Shown piece by piece: positions 24,324 to 33,229 of a stretch of 45,176 bases of DNA. The position numbers were made by a program, and so were the translations under genes. Within the stretch, counting starts at the first letter, position 1. Every line of letters starts with the position of its first letter. The notes under the pieces were generated by a model that saw only the letters and a program-made list of their open reading frames with translations, did no database searches and was not told where the DNA came from. The DNA is from Falsiroseomonas oryzae (GTDB lineage: Bacteria > Pseudomonadota > Alphaproteobacteria > Acetobacterales > Acetobacteraceae), in NCBI RefSeq assembly GCF_027856955.1, contig NZ_JAPSMD010000011.1, forward strand, positions 1-45,176, in the 5' to 3' direction.

Positions 24324-25184
24324 ATGAAATCTTCGACGGCTGCCTTCGCGTTTGCCGCCCTGGGCCAGGAGACGCGCCTCGACCTGCTGCGTGTCCTGCT
24401 CACTGCCGGGCCGAGCGGGCTCGCCGCGGGTGACATCGCCGCGCGGCTCGGCGTGCCGCCCTCGACGCTGTCCTTCCACCTCCGCGCACTGGACCAGGCC
24501 GGGCTGATCGCAGCGACCCGGCAAGGGCGCAGCCTGATCTACGCCGCGCAGGTCAATTGCCTGCGCGCCCTGCTGACGTTCCTCGCCGATGCCTGCTGCG
24601 ACGGCGATCCGGCGCGCTGCGGCGACCTGCACCGCCTCTTCGAGACCTCCAGGGAGACCGCCCGGATGAAGCCGGCGACCTTCAATGTCCTCTTCCTCTG
24701 CACCCGCAACTCGGCTCGATCGATCATGGCCGAGGCGATCCTGAGCGGCATGGCGGCCGGCCGCTTCCGCGCCTTCTCCGCCGGATCCGATCCCCTGCAG
24801 ACCGGTCCGCTGCCGGAGGTGCTCGCCCAGTTGAAGAGCCTTGGCCACGATGTGTCCGGGTTGCGCTCGAAGTCCTGGGACGAATTCACCGGCCCCGATG
24901 CGCCGCGGATGGATTTCGTCATTGCCCTCTGTGACACCCTGAACCTCCAGGCCTGCCCGGATTTCGAGGGCACCCATGTCACCGCGGCCTGGCCGCTGCC
25001 CGACCCGGCGAAGTTCGCCGGCACCGCCACTGAGCGCGCGACACTGCTGAACGAGCTCTACGCCGCGCTGCATCGCCGGCTCGGCATCTTCACCAGCCTG
25101 CCGTTCGGCGCCCTGGACCGCATGGCGCTCAAGGCGCGTCTGGACGAACTGGCGCAGCCGCTGGCCGCGGGGGCCCGGGCATGA
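24324..25184 (+). CDS. ArsR-ArsC fusion: repressor plus low-molecular-weight-type arsenate reductase
   Basis: A single frame of 286 residues. Residues 1-110 form an ArsR winged helix ([26 protein letters not shown]) with a cysteine cluster [11 protein letters not shown] matching the first ArsR. Residues 118-286 form a thioredoxin-coupled arsenate reductase: P-loop CTRNSAR (C-x5-[19 protein letters not shown]) and redox cysteines in [12 protein letters not shown]. It reduces As(V) to As(III) in the cytoplasm and should regulate its own promoter, whose dyad abuts the ATG. It is the first gene of the fusion-GAPDH-arsJ operon. Confidence 0.9.
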   Translation: MKSSTAAFAFAALGQETRLDLLRVLLTAGPSGLAAGDIAARLGVPPSTLSFHLRALDQAGLIAATRQGRSLIYAAQVNCLRALLTFLADACCDGDPARCGDLHRLFETSRETARMKPATFNVLFLCTRNSARSIMAEAILSGMAAGRFRAFSAGSDPLQTGPLPEVLAQLKSLGHDVSGLRSKSWDEFTGPDAPRMDFVIALCDTLNLQACPDFEGTHVTAAWPLPDPAKFAGTATERATLLNELYAALHRRLGIFTSLPFGALDRMALKARLDELAQPLAAGARA

Positions 25185-26224
25185 GGGTCGGCATCAACGG
25201 CATGGGTCGCATCGGCCGGCTCGCGCTGCGCGCCGCCCTCGGCGCGGCCGAACGGCCCGAGGACGACCCGCGGCGTGGCAACCGGCTGGATGTCGTTCAT
25301 CTGAACGAGGTCAAGGGCGGCGCCTTGGCCACCGCGCATCTGCTGGAGTTCGACAGCGTGCAGGGCCGCTGGCGCAGCCCGATCGCGGCGGAGGGGAAGG
25401 ACACCATCCGCATCGGCGACCGCCACCTGACCTTCTCCGAGCATACAAGGCCGGGGGACATCCCCTGGGGTGACCTTGGCGTGGAGGTGGTGCTGGAATG
25501 CACCGGCAAGTTCCTCTCGCCCGAGACGCTGCAAGGCCATCTCGACCGCGGCGCGAAGCGCGTCATCGTCGCCGCCCCGGTGAAGTTCGACGGCGTGCTG
25601 AACGTGGTCGTGGGCGTGAACGACGGCTTCTATGACCCCGCGCGCCACCCGATCGTCACTGCCGCGTCCTGCACCACCAACTGCCTCGCCCCGGTGGTGA
25701 AGGTGGTGCACGAGGCGATCGGCATCCGCCACGGGCAGATCACCACCATCCACGACCCCACCAACACCAACGTCGTGGTGGACGCGCCGCACAAGGATCT
25801 GCGCCGCGCGCGCTCCGCCCTGCTCTCGCTCCAGCCGACCACCACCGGCAGCGCGACGGCCATCGCGCTGATCTATCCGGAGCTGAAGGGGAAGCTCAAC
25901 GGCCATGCGGTGCGCGCGCCGGTGCTGAACGCTTCCCTGACGGACTGCGTCTTCGAGATGGCACGCGAGACCAGTGCGGAGGAGGTCAACGCGCTGTTCG
26001 CCGCCGCCGCCGCCGGGCCGCTCGCCGGCATCCTCGGCTACGAGGCACGACCGCTGGTCTCGGCCGACTACGCCCGCGACACCCGCAGCTCCATCGTGGA
26101 CGGGCCGAGCACCATGGTCACCGCTGGCACGCTGCTGAAGGTCTATGCCTGGTACGACAACGAGATGGGTTATGCCTGCCGCATGGTCGATCTCGCCTGC
26201 CACATGGAGCGCGTCGGCCTGTGA
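25181..26224 (+). CDS. Glyceraldehyde-3-phosphate dehydrogenase of the ArsJ pathway
   Basis: A 347-residue GAPDH with NAD-binding start [16 protein letters not shown], catalytic cysteine in [15 protein letters not shown] and the C-terminal [14 protein letters not shown]. In ars operons this enzyme uses arsenate instead of phosphate to form 1-arseno-3-phosphoglycerate, which the adjacent ArsJ exports and which then hydrolyses outside. The ATGA overlap upstream and GTGA overlap with arsJ downstream support the pathway assignment over housekeeping glycolysis. Confidence 0.93.
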   Translation: MRVGINGMGRIGRLALRAALGAAERPEDDPRRGNRLDVVHLNEVKGGALATAHLLEFDSVQGRWRSPIAAEGKDTIRIGDRHLTFSEHTRPGDIPWGDLGVEVVLECTGKFLSPETLQGHLDRGAKRVIVAAPVKFDGVLNVVVGVNDGFYDPARHPIVTAASCTTNCLAPVVKVVHEAIGIRHGQITTIHDPTNTNVVVDAPHKDLRRARSALLSLQPTTTGSATAIALIYPELKGKLNGHAVRAPVLNASLTDCVFEMARETSAEEVNALFAAAAAGPLAGILGYEARPLVSADYARDTRSSIVDGPSTMVTAGTLLKVYAWYDNEMGYACRMVDLACHMERVGL

Positions 26225-27462
26225 GCCTGGCGGTCGGCAGCGCGGCGGGCACGCGCAACTACGTCATCGTGACGCTCGCCTATTGGGGCTTCACGCTGAC
26301 CGACGGCGCGCTGCGGATGCTGGTGCTGCTGCATTTCTTCCGGCTCGGCTACAGTCCTTTCACGCTCGCGTTCCTGTTCCTGCTGTACGAGGCGGCGGGG
26401 ATCGGCGCGAACCTGATCGGCGGCTGGCTCGCAACGCGCTTCGGCATCGCGCGCATGCTGGCCGTGGGGCTCGCGACGCAGATCGCGGGCTTCCTGATGC
26501 TCTCGGCAGTGTCGCCGGACTGGGTGGTGGCGCTTAGCGTCGCCTGGGTCATCGCCGCGCAGGGCGTCTGCGGCGTGGCCAAGGACCTGACCAAGACGGC
26601 GAGCAAGAGCGCGATCAAGCTCACCGCCGGCGAGGCCTCGGGACGGCTGTTCCGGTGGGTCGCCTTCTTCACCGGCAGCAAGAATGCGATGAAGGGTGTC
26701 GGCTTCTTCCTCGGCGGGCTGCTGCTGGAGGTGCTGGGCTTCCGCGGCGCGCTGTTCGCGATGGCGGCGGCGCTGGCCCTGATCCTGGCCGGAGTGCTGC
26801 TCTCCCTGCCACCCCTGATGGGAAAGGCGAAGGCCTCCAGCTCGGCCAGGGAGCTGTTCGCGAAGAACCGCGGCGTCAACCTGCTGGCCGCTGCGCGGGT
26901 GTTCCTGTTTGGCGCACGCGATGTCTGGTTCGTCGTCGGCCTGCCGGTCTTCCTCTACGCCTCGGGCTGGACCTTCACCATGGTCGGCGGGTTCCTCGCG
27001 CTCTGGACCATCGGCTACGGCATCGTGCAGGCAGCCGCGCCGTCGCTTGTCCGACGCAGCGCGGACGGGCTCTCGGCCGAGGTGCCGGCGGCGCGTCGGT
27101 GGTCGCTCCTGCTGGCCCTGATCCCGGCCCTTCTCGCCGCCGCCCTGATGGCCGAGGTGGCGCGGCCGGACCTGCTTGTCGTCGCGGGGCTCGCGCTGTT
27201 CGGCTTCCTGTTCGCGGTCAACTCTTCGGTGCACTCTTACCTGATCCTCGCCTATGCGGGGTCGGAGAAGGCAGCGGAGGATGTTGGCTTCTACTACGCC
27301 GCCAATGCCGCGGGGCGGTTCGGCGGGATTCTGGCCTCGGGCCTGCTCTACGGCCTGGGCGGTCTCGCCGCCTGCCTGCTCGGCTCGGCCGTCATGCTCG
27401 CGGCGTGCTGGGCGCTGGCGCTGCTGCTGCCCGAGCGGAAGGTGGACGCCCAGCGGCGATAG
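26221..27462 (+). CDS. arsJ: ArsJ organoarsenical (1-arseno-3-phosphoglycerate) efflux permease
   Basis: A 413-residue major-facilitator transporter with about 11-12 hydrophobic segments. It begins at a GTG that overlaps the GAPDH stop ([24 protein letters not shown]). The conserved loop [17 protein letters not shown] and [17 protein letters not shown] are characteristic of ArsJ. Together with the upstream GAPDH it gives arsenate resistance without reduction. It is the last gene of this operon; 122 bases follow before the binding-protein gene. Confidence 0.92.
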   Translation: MSLAVGSAAGTRNYVIVTLAYWGFTLTDGALRMLVLLHFFRLGYSPFTLAFLFLLYEAAGIGANLIGGWLATRFGIARMLAVGLATQIAGFLMLSAVSPDWVVALSVAWVIAAQGVCGVAKDLTKTASKSAIKLTAGEASGRLFRWVAFFTGSKNAMKGVGFFLGGLLLEVLGFRGALFAMAAALALILAGVLLSLPPLMGKAKASSSARELFAKNRGVNLLAAARVFLFGARDVWFVVGLPVFLYASGWTFTMVGGFLALWTIGYGIVQAAAPSLVRRSADGLSAEVPAARRWSLLLALIPALLAAALMAEVARPDLLVVAGLALFGFLFAVNSSVHSYLILAYAGSEKAAEDVGFYYAANAAGRFGGILASGLLYGLGGLAACLLGSAVMLAACWALALLLPERKVDAQRR

Positions 27463-27584
27463 GCAGGGGGGGCCATCCCGGCGCGAAGGACCGCCCACGC
27501 CGGCTTCGAATTGACGCACAAGCCAGGATGCAGCGAAGCTGCCTCAGCCCCTGGGCAACACGGGTGGGGAGGTAGACGGAGACG

Positions 27585-28454
27585 ATGCGCCGCACCGCGC
27601 TGCCGGCACGACGCCGCCTGTGTCGCCGCACCCTGCTGGCCGCCCCGGTGGCGCTCGCCGCTCCACAGGCGCTGGCGGCGCGCAGCGTCACGCTGGGCCT
27701 GACGCCGGTCTTCCTCGATTCCGACATCGTCCTGGTGCGTCAGATTGAGGGGCACATTTCGGCCCGCCTCGGCAGGCCGGTGCAGGTCGTCAAGCGCCGG
27801 ACCTACCGCGAGGTCACCTCCCTGCTGGTCGCAGGGCAGCTCGATGCCGCCTGGATCTGCGGCTATCCCTTCGTCCAGCACCGCGATGCGCTCGAGATCC
27901 TGGCCGTGCCGCTCTATCGCGGCGAGCCGCTCTACCGCGCCTACCTCATCGCGCGGCAGGACCGCGGCGCCGCCACGCTGGCGGAGTTGCGCGGCGACCT
28001 CCACGCCTTCTCGGACCCGGACAGCAATTCGGGCTTTCTGGTGACCAGCGCGATGCTGGCCGAGCTCGGCACGGCGCCGGGCGCCTTCTTCACGCGTAGC
28101 TTCTTCACCTATGGCCATCGCAACGTGATCCGCGCGGTCGCCGCCGGGCTCGCCCAGTCGGGTTCGGTGGACGGCTATGTCTGGGACGTCATGGCCGACC
28201 TGGAGCCGGCGCTGGTGGGCGCCACGCGCGTCGTGCAGGCCTCCGCCCCGATGGGGTTCCCGCCCTTCGCGACCTCCCGCCAGTCCGATCCAGGCTTGGC
28301 GCGCGCCATTCGCGACGCGCTGCTCACCATGCCGGAGACGGCCGACGGGCGCGACATCCTGGCGACGCTCAGGCTCGACGGATTCGTGACCGGATCGCCT
28401 GGCCTTTTCGACGGCATCGCCGCGCTCAGCCGGCGCGCGCGGGCGGCGGGGTGA
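27585..28454 (+). CDS. PhnD-family periplasmic binding protein, AioX-like
   Basis: A 289-residue protein with an export signal containing a twin-arginine-like CRRTLLAAPVALAAPQALAA. The mature part is a phosphate/phosphite/phosphonate-type binding fold: VTLGLTPVFLDSD, VKRRTYREVTSLLVAGQLDAAW, ICGYPFVQHRD, FSDPDSNSGFLV. The only mature-region cysteine is Cys92 in WICGYPF. AioX, the As(III)-binding partner of the AioSR system, belongs to this family and uses a conserved cysteine. The TGATG junction with a kinase and then an NtrC regulator gives the AioX-S-R order. No phosphonate permease genes are present, so a sensory role is favoured over transport. The ligand is inferred as As(III) or another oxyanion, not proven. 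Confidence 0.82.
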   Translation: MRRTALPARRRLCRRTLLAAPVALAAPQALAARSVTLGLTPVFLDSDIVLVRQIEGHISARLGRPVQVVKRRTYREVTSLLVAGQLDAAWICGYPFVQHRDALEILAVPLYRGEPLYRAYLIARQDRGAATLAELRGDLHAFSDPDSNSGFLVTSAMLAELGTAPGAFFTRSFFTYGHRNVIRAVAAGLAQSGSVDGYVWDVMADLEPALVGATRVVQASAPMGFPPFATSRQSDPGLARAIRDALLTMPETADGRDILATLRLDGFVTGSPGLFDGIAALSRRARAAG

Positions 28455-29884
28455 TGCGCGCGCTGGCACCGCGTCGCTGGCCGCTGGCGCTGCGTGTGCC
28501 GCTGCTGATCACGCTGCTGATGATCGGTATAGCCGGCGCCATCTCGAAGCTCGTCCTGGTCCGGCTCGAGGCAACGCAGGCCACGCATTTCGAGGAACTC
28601 AGCGGCGCCTATCTCGACGGGCTATCCACGGCGCTGCTGCCCGCGATGATCCGCCGCGACCCGTGGGAGGCGTTCGACGCGCTCGACCGCTCTCGCGCGC
28701 GCTATCGCGGCGTCGGTGCGCTGCGTGTGCTCGTCGTGCTGCCGGACGGCACGGTGCTGGCCGCCTCCGATCCGGTCCGCCATCCGCTCGGCGCGGCGGC
28801 GCCCAGCGAGGCGGGCCCGGCGCCGCTCCACCTCGCGCCCGGTGCCGCCACGGCCTGGATCCACCGCGCCGTCAGCGAGGGTGGCATGCCGGTCGGGCGG
28901 ATCGCCGCGGAGGTGGACGTGACCGCGCTCGCGACCGAGCGGCGGGCCACGCTGCTCGCGCTGGTCGGCGTGAACGCGGCGCTCACGGTGCTCTTCGCGA
29001 TCCTCGGCTGGCTGCTGGTGCGCCGCATGCTGCGCCCGGTGCTGCGGCTGTCGGAGCGTCTCGGCCGCGCCGCCGAAGGCAGGCTGGACCCGATCCCCGA
29101 GGCCGAGCTGCCGGCTGCCGATACCGAGGCCGGCCGCGCCTTCCGGCGCTACAACGCCGCCGCCGCAGCGATCGCCGAGCGCGAGGCGCTGCTGACCCGG
29201 CTTGCCGAGGAGGAACGGCGCGCGCTGGTCGGCCGCTACGCCTCGGCGATGGCGCATGAGGTCAACAACCCGCTCGGCGGCCTTTTCAACGCGGTGCGCA
29301 TGATCCAGCGCCACGGCGACGATCCGGAACGGCGGCAGCGCGCGGCGTCTCTGCTCGAACGCGGGCTTACAGGCATCCACAACATCGTTCGTGCCTCCCT
29401 CATCCTGTGGCGCGGCGAGTCGGATGCGCGGCCGGTCTCGGCAGCCGACATCGACGACCTCCGCCTGCTGATCGAGAGCGAGGCGCGGCGCCGCGAACTG
29501 GTCCTCGACTGGCAGCAGGGGATCGAGGGCAGCTTTCCTGCCCCGGCCCAGGCGGTGCGGCAGATCGCGCTGAACCTGCTGCTCAACGCCTGCGCCGCCT
29601 CGCCGCCGGGCGGCCGCGTGACGGTGCGCGCCGGCGTCGCGGCCGGCACGCTGACTCTTGTGGTCGCCGACGAGGGGCCCGGCCTGCCGGGCCACGCGCG
29701 CAGGCTGCTGCTCGACGGGCGCGAAGAGCAGGTGCCGCAGGCCGGCGGCCTTGGCCTCTGGACCGTCGCGCGCCTGGTGCGGGAGCTCGACGCAAGCGTG
29801 CACCTTGCCGGTCCGCCCGGCTCCCATGTCACCATCCGGATCCCCGATGCCGAGCGTAGCGCGAACCTCCCTGCCGCAGCCTGA
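28454..29884 (+). CDS. Membrane sensor histidine kinase, AioS-like
   Basis: A 476-residue inner-membrane kinase. Membrane segments lie at about 12-35 and 167-189 and flank a periplasmic domain that could contact the upstream binding protein. HAMP-like linker, HisKA with His268 (AMAHEVNNPLGG), then HATPase motifs (NLLLNACAASPPGG, ADEGPGL, GGLGLWTVARLV). It resembles the Mrp-linked kinase at 7829-9268 in length, sensor layout and H-box. The ATG at 28454 forms TGATG with the previous stop, and its end overlaps the regulator by 38 bases. Confidence 0.9.
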   Translation: MRALAPRRWPLALRVPLLITLLMIGIAGAISKLVLVRLEATQATHFEELSGAYLDGLSTALLPAMIRRDPWEAFDALDRSRARYRGVGALRVLVVLPDGTVLAASDPVRHPLGAAAPSEAGPAPLHLAPGAATAWIHRAVSEGGMPVGRIAAEVDVTALATERRATLLALVGVNAALTVLFAILGWLLVRRMLRPVLRLSERLGRAAEGRLDPIPEAELPAADTEAGRAFRRYNAAAAAIAEREALLTRLAEEERRALVGRYASAMAHEVNNPLGGLFNAVRMIQRHGDDPERRQRAASLLERGLTGIHNIVRASLILWRGESDARPVSAADIDDLRLLIESEARRRELVLDWQQGIEGSFPAPAQAVRQIALNLLLNACAASPPGGRVTVRAGVAAGTLTLVVADEGPGLPGHARRLLLDGREEQVPQAGGLGLWTVARLVRELDASVHLAGPPGSHVTIRIPDAERSANLPAAA

Positions 29885-31202
29885 CCCGGCGCCGCATGTG
29901 GCGCTGATCGAGGACGACCCCGTCATGGGCCAGTCGGTCGCCGATTGGCTGGCGGTGGAGGGATATCGCACGAGCTGGTTTCGCACCGGCGGCGAAGCAG
30001 TGCGCGCGCTGTCGCGCGTGGCGCCAGACGCGGTGATCTGCGACATCCGCCTGCCCGACATGAGCGGCGAGGAGGTGCACCGCGCGCTCGCGCTGCCTTG
30101 CGGCCAGGCACCGGTCCTGTTCGTGACCGGCCATGGCGACATCGCGCAGGCCGTCCGGCTGATGCAGGCCGGGGCGGCCGACTACATGACCAAGCCCTTC
30201 GACATCGAGGCGCTGCTGCGCCGGCTGGAGGCCCTGCTCGCGTCCCGCTGGCAGCGGAGCGACGGATCTTTGCTCGGCGAGGCACCCGCGATCCTTGCGG
30301 TGGAGCGCGTGCTGCGCCGCGTGGCGCCGATCGACAGCACTGTGCTGCTCACCGGGCCGAGCGGGTCCGGCAAGGAGGTCGCGGCGCGGCTGCTGCATGG
30401 GGAGGGCCCTCGCGCGCGGCTGCCCTTCGTCGCCACGAACTGCGCAGCGCTGCCGGCCGAGCTGCTGGAGAGCCAGATCTTCGGTCATGAGCGCGGCGCC
30501 TTCACTGGCGCCGCCGCGCGGCACGAGGGCCTGGCGGAGCAGGCCGGCAGCGGCACGCTGTTCCTGGACGAGGTGGCGGAGCTCCCGGCGCCGCTTCAGG
30601 CAAAGCTGCTGCGGCTGCTGCAGGAGCGGGTTTTCCGTCGGCTGGGCGGCGAACGCGACCTGCCCTTCCGCGCGCGGGTCGTCGCCGCTACCAATGCCGA
30701 CCTCGATGCGCGCGTCGCCGAGGGACGCTTCCGCGAGGATCTGTTCTTCCGCCTCGCCGTGATCCGCGTCGCGCTGCCGGCGCTGCGCGAGCGGCGCGAG
30801 GATGTGATGCCGCTGGCGCGCCGCTTCCTCGGCGAGTTCGCGGACGGCTTTGCGCGGCCGCTCCGCGGCTTCACGACGCTCGCGGAGGACGCGCTGATGG
30901 CGCACGACTTCCCGGGCAATGTCCGCGAGCTGCGCAACCGCGTCGAGCGCGCGGCCGCCCTCGCGGAGGGGGAGCTGGTCACGGCCGCCGACCTGTTTCC
31001 CGAGCGGGCCTCTCCGGGCCGGGCCGACGCGCCGGTGCCAACCCTGGCCGATGCGCGCGACGCGGCGGAGCGGCGCGCCATCGCGGCGGCGCTGGCCGCG
31101 ACCAGCGGCGACGTGACACGGGCGGCGGAGTGGCTGCAGGTCTCGCGCTCGACCCTGTTCGAGAAGCTGCGCCGGCTTGGCCTACGCGGCGAGGGCGGCT
31201 GA
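29847..31202 (+). CDS. NtrC-family sigma-54 response regulator, AioR-like
   Basis: A 451-residue activator. Receiver Asp66 is in CDIRLPDMSGEEV, with the acidic pair EDD at 22-24 and MTKPFD lysine. The AAA+ domain has GPSGSGKE, GAFTGA in GHERGAFTGAAARHEG and FLDEVAELP; the Fis-type HTH is TRAAEWLQVSRSTLFEKL. It must work with sigma-54, and a perfect sigma-54 promoter with two dyads lies just downstream of its own stop, in front of the molybdoenzyme gene. The start at 29847 lies inside the kinase gene. It is paralogous to the regulator at 6504-7832. Confidence 0.93.
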   Translation: MPSVARTSLPQPDPAPHVALIEDDPVMGQSVADWLAVEGYRTSWFRTGGEAVRALSRVAPDAVICDIRLPDMSGEEVHRALALPCGQAPVLFVTGHGDIAQAVRLMQAGAADYMTKPFDIEALLRRLEALLASRWQRSDGSLLGEAPAILAVERVLRRVAPIDSTVLLTGPSGSGKEVAARLLHGEGPRARLPFVATNCAALPAELLESQIFGHERGAFTGAAARHEGLAEQAGSGTLFLDEVAELPAPLQAKLLRLLQERVFRRLGGERDLPFRARVVAATNADLDARVAEGRFREDLFFRLAVIRVALPALRERREDVMPLARRFLGEFADGFARPLRGFTTLAEDALMAHDFPGNVRELRNRVERAAALAEGELVTAADLFPERASPGRADAPVPTLADARDAAERRAIAAALAATSGDVTRAAEWLQVSRSTLFEKLRRLGLRGEGG

Positions 31203-31206
31203 GCCG

Positions 31207-31253
31207 GTCCGGCGGTTCGGACCACAGCGAAGGCCGAGTCCAGAAAGCCGGAC
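31207..31253. promoter_or_regulatory. Tandem operator dyads for the NtrC-type regulator
   Basis: Two copies of GTCC-N8-GGAC: 31207-31222 (N8 = GGCGGTTC; the dyad extends to GGTCCG-N6-CGGACC) and 31238-31253 (N8 = AGAAAGCC; the dyad extends to GAGTCC-N8-GGACTC). They are 31 bases apart, about three helical turns, and 63-94 bases upstream of the -24 element. Same-face tandem dyads are typical upstream activator sites. Confidence 0.7.
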
Positions 31254-31315
31254 TCACCCCGCGCCTCCGGCGAGCGAAATCAACGTCCTGGGATGCCGCA
31301 CTTGCCGGTGCAGCG

Positions 31316-31330
31316 TGGCACGGGCGTTGC
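31316..31330 (+). promoter_or_regulatory. Sigma-54 promoter of the molybdoenzyme-cytochrome operon
   Basis: TGGCACG-GGCG-TTGC matches the sigma-54 consensus at every defined base, with GG and GC separated by 10 bases. Predicted transcription start is near 31342, giving a leader of about 40 bases with GGGAGGAA before the ATG at 31383. Confidence 0.88.
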
Positions 31331-31382
31331 CTTGCGCCCTCCAGCGAAGCCGATGGCCGGCCGCGAGAGGGAGGAACGAGGC

Positions 31383-32762
31383 ATGTCCGACAGCAAGCGC
31401 GAAATCAGGGAGCGCGCGCAAGCCGATGCGCTCGCAACCGAGGTGCTGCGCCATGGCACCAATACGCAGCGCCGGTCCCTGTTCGTCTCGGCCGCCGCCT
31501 TCGGCGCAGCCGCCATGACCATCCCCGGGGCGAAGCCGGCCTCGGCCCAGACGGCGCCTGCCGCACCCGCCGCCGCGCCGGCGCGCCGCGCAATCGTCAA
31601 GGACGACAGCCGCGTGCTGAACATCGGCGCCACGGTCCGGTCGGGCAACTACTGGAACTTCAAGACCTTCATGACCCCGGTCGAGGAGTTCTACGTCCGC
31701 AACCACTACCCGACGCCGACCGTCGAGACCCGTCCTGTGCTCGCGCGCGAGAACTGGAAGCTCCGCATCCACGGCGCCTCGGTCGAGCGGCCGGTCGAGC
31801 TGACCTACAATGATCTGCTCGGCATGCGCAGCCGCACCATCATCGCGACCATGGAATGCCATGGCAACGGCCGCACGCTGTTCTGGGAGCAGGACGGGCT
31901 GACTGGCCAGCAGGTCGCAGGCGGCAACTGGGTGCTCGGCGCGGTCGGCCAGGCGGAATGGCAATACGTGCCGATGAGCGAGATCTTCGCCCGCGTCGGC
32001 ATCAAGCCGGGCGCGCGCACGGTGCTGTTCTGGTCGGGTGTGGACGGCAACGACATGGGGCGCCCAATGCCCTACAGCGACGTCGCCGCGATGCAGCACG
32101 ACATGGGCGTGTGCTTCGCGATGAACGGCAACCCGCTGATCCCCGACCATGGCGCACCGGTGCGCATGGTCGTGCCCGGCTGGGGCGGCACTGCCTCGAT
32201 CAAGTGGCTGACCGAGATCCGCGTCACCGACAAGCGCGTCTGGTGCCGCCTCAACACGCGTGGGGAAGTGTTCATCGGGCCCACCTATCAGCGCCCCGAG
32301 TTCAGCGCGACCGAGGACGAGTTCATCGGCGTCGGGCCGGACGACATTCAGGGCCCGATGGTCACCTGGATGCCGCCGAAATCCTTCATCACCGTCCCGC
32401 TCGTGCTGGAGAAGTCGCCCTCCGTGCCGGCCAACTACCCGCTGCAGCGCGGCCAGGTGCCCCGGCTCGTGGCCGGGCGGCAGGAGCTGACCGGCTATGC
32501 CTGGGCGCCGCAGCACGGCGTGCGCCAAGTGGAGGTGCGGATCGACGGCGGCAGCTGGCAGCGTGCCGAGATCCGCCAGCCCAACCTCGGCAAGTATACC
32601 TGGGTGCGCTTCTCGCTGCCATGGGATGCAACGGCGGGCCAGCACGTCATCGAGACGCGCACGACCGACAATGCAGGCACGGCGCAGCCCGAAAGCGTGC
32701 CGCTGAACACGCTCGGCATGGCGAACTGGGCAATTCCGAAGTTCCGGGTTGAGGTCGCCTGA
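31383..32762 (+). CDS. Sulfite-oxidase-family molybdopterin oxidoreductase (SorA/SoxC-like)
   Basis: A 459-residue periplasmic enzyme exported by the Tat pathway (RRSLFVSAAAFG near residue 30, cleavage region ASAQTA). The molybdopterin domain shows the substrate-pocket motif FYVRNHYPTP and the molybdenum-ligand cysteine in MECHGNGRT, where most relatives read CAGN. MNGNPLIPDHGAPVRMVVPGWGG and IKWLTEI follow. A C-terminal Mo-co dimerisation domain begins near GYAWAPQHGVRQVEVRIDGG. Family members oxidise sulfite or sulfane sulfur and pass electrons to a c-type cytochrome, here encoded 80 bases downstream. The sigma-54 promoter and adjacent AioXSR-like system make the true substrate uncertain. 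Confidence 0.85.
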   Translation: MSDSKREIRERAQADALATEVLRHGTNTQRRSLFVSAAAFGAAAMTIPGAKPASAQTAPAAPAAAPARRAIVKDDSRVLNIGATVRSGNYWNFKTFMTPVEEFYVRNHYPTPTVETRPVLARENWKLRIHGASVERPVELTYNDLLGMRSRTIIATMECHGNGRTLFWEQDGLTGQQVAGGNWVLGAVGQAEWQYVPMSEIFARVGIKPGARTVLFWSGVDGNDMGRPMPYSDVAAMQHDMGVCFAMNGNPLIPDHGAPVRMVVPGWGGTASIKWLTEIRVTDKRVWCRLNTRGEVFIGPTYQRPEFSATEDEFIGVGPDDIQGPMVTWMPPKSFITVPLVLEKSPSVPANYPLQRGQVPRLVAGRQELTGYAWAPQHGVRQVEVRIDGGSWQRAEIRQPNLGKYTWVRFSLPWDATAGQHVIETRTTDNAGTAQPESVPLNTLGMANWAIPKFRVEVA

Positions 32763-32842
32763 AGAAGGAGCCGGGGGCGGCGCCTCGCGATCTCGCCCCC
32801 GGCGCCATCGCCGTCACCGTCACGAGAAGCAGAACCGAAGAC

Positions 32843-33229
32843 ATGCGTGTCATGATCCTGGCGATGCCGGCGCTGGCCGTGCTCGCCCTTGCCGCGTCAG
32901 CCGCAACCGGTCAGCCGGCCCTGTCGCCCCAGGTGGCAGAAGGGCAGCGCCTCTATGCTGAGAACTGCGCCGCTTGCCACGGTGATGACGGCCGGCGCGG
33001 TGCCGGCTTCCAGACGCCGATCTGGGGGGAGCGGACGCAGATCGCGAAGTTCAACAATGCACTCGGGCTTTTCGAGTACAACCAGATGATGATGCCCTTC
33101 GACGACCCGACGCGCCTTACCGACGAGCAGAAGTGGGCGATCATTGCGTACATGCTCGTGAACCACGGGGCAATTGCGCCTGACGCGACTCTGGACGCCG
33201 GCGCTGCCGCGACAGTTCGCATCCAGTAG
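32843..33229 (+). CDS. Periplasmic class I c-type cytochrome
   Basis: A 128-residue protein with signal peptide (MILAMPALAVLALAASAATG). There is one haem-c site CAACH at about residues 42-46, followed by GDDGRRGAGF and a distal methionine in NQMMMPFDDP. The terminal helix is DEQKWAIIAYMLV. It is in the same transcription unit as the molybdoenzyme and is the obvious electron acceptor, as SorB/SoxD are for SorA/SoxC. Confidence 0.9.
   Translation: MRVMILAMPALAVLALAASAATGQPALSPQVAEGQRLYAENCAACHGDDGRRGAGFQTPIWGERTQIAKFNNALGLFEYNQMMMPFDDPTRLTDEQKWAIIAYMLVNHGAIAPDATLDAGAAATVRIQ

Noticed and set aside
26170-27519. Minus-strand frame opposite arsJ
   Set aside because: Antisense shadow; the plus frame has clear ArsJ motifs and start overlap.
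31254-32645. Minus-strand frame opposite the molybdoenzyme gene
   Set aside because: Antisense shadow; it would also run through the sigma-54 promoter.
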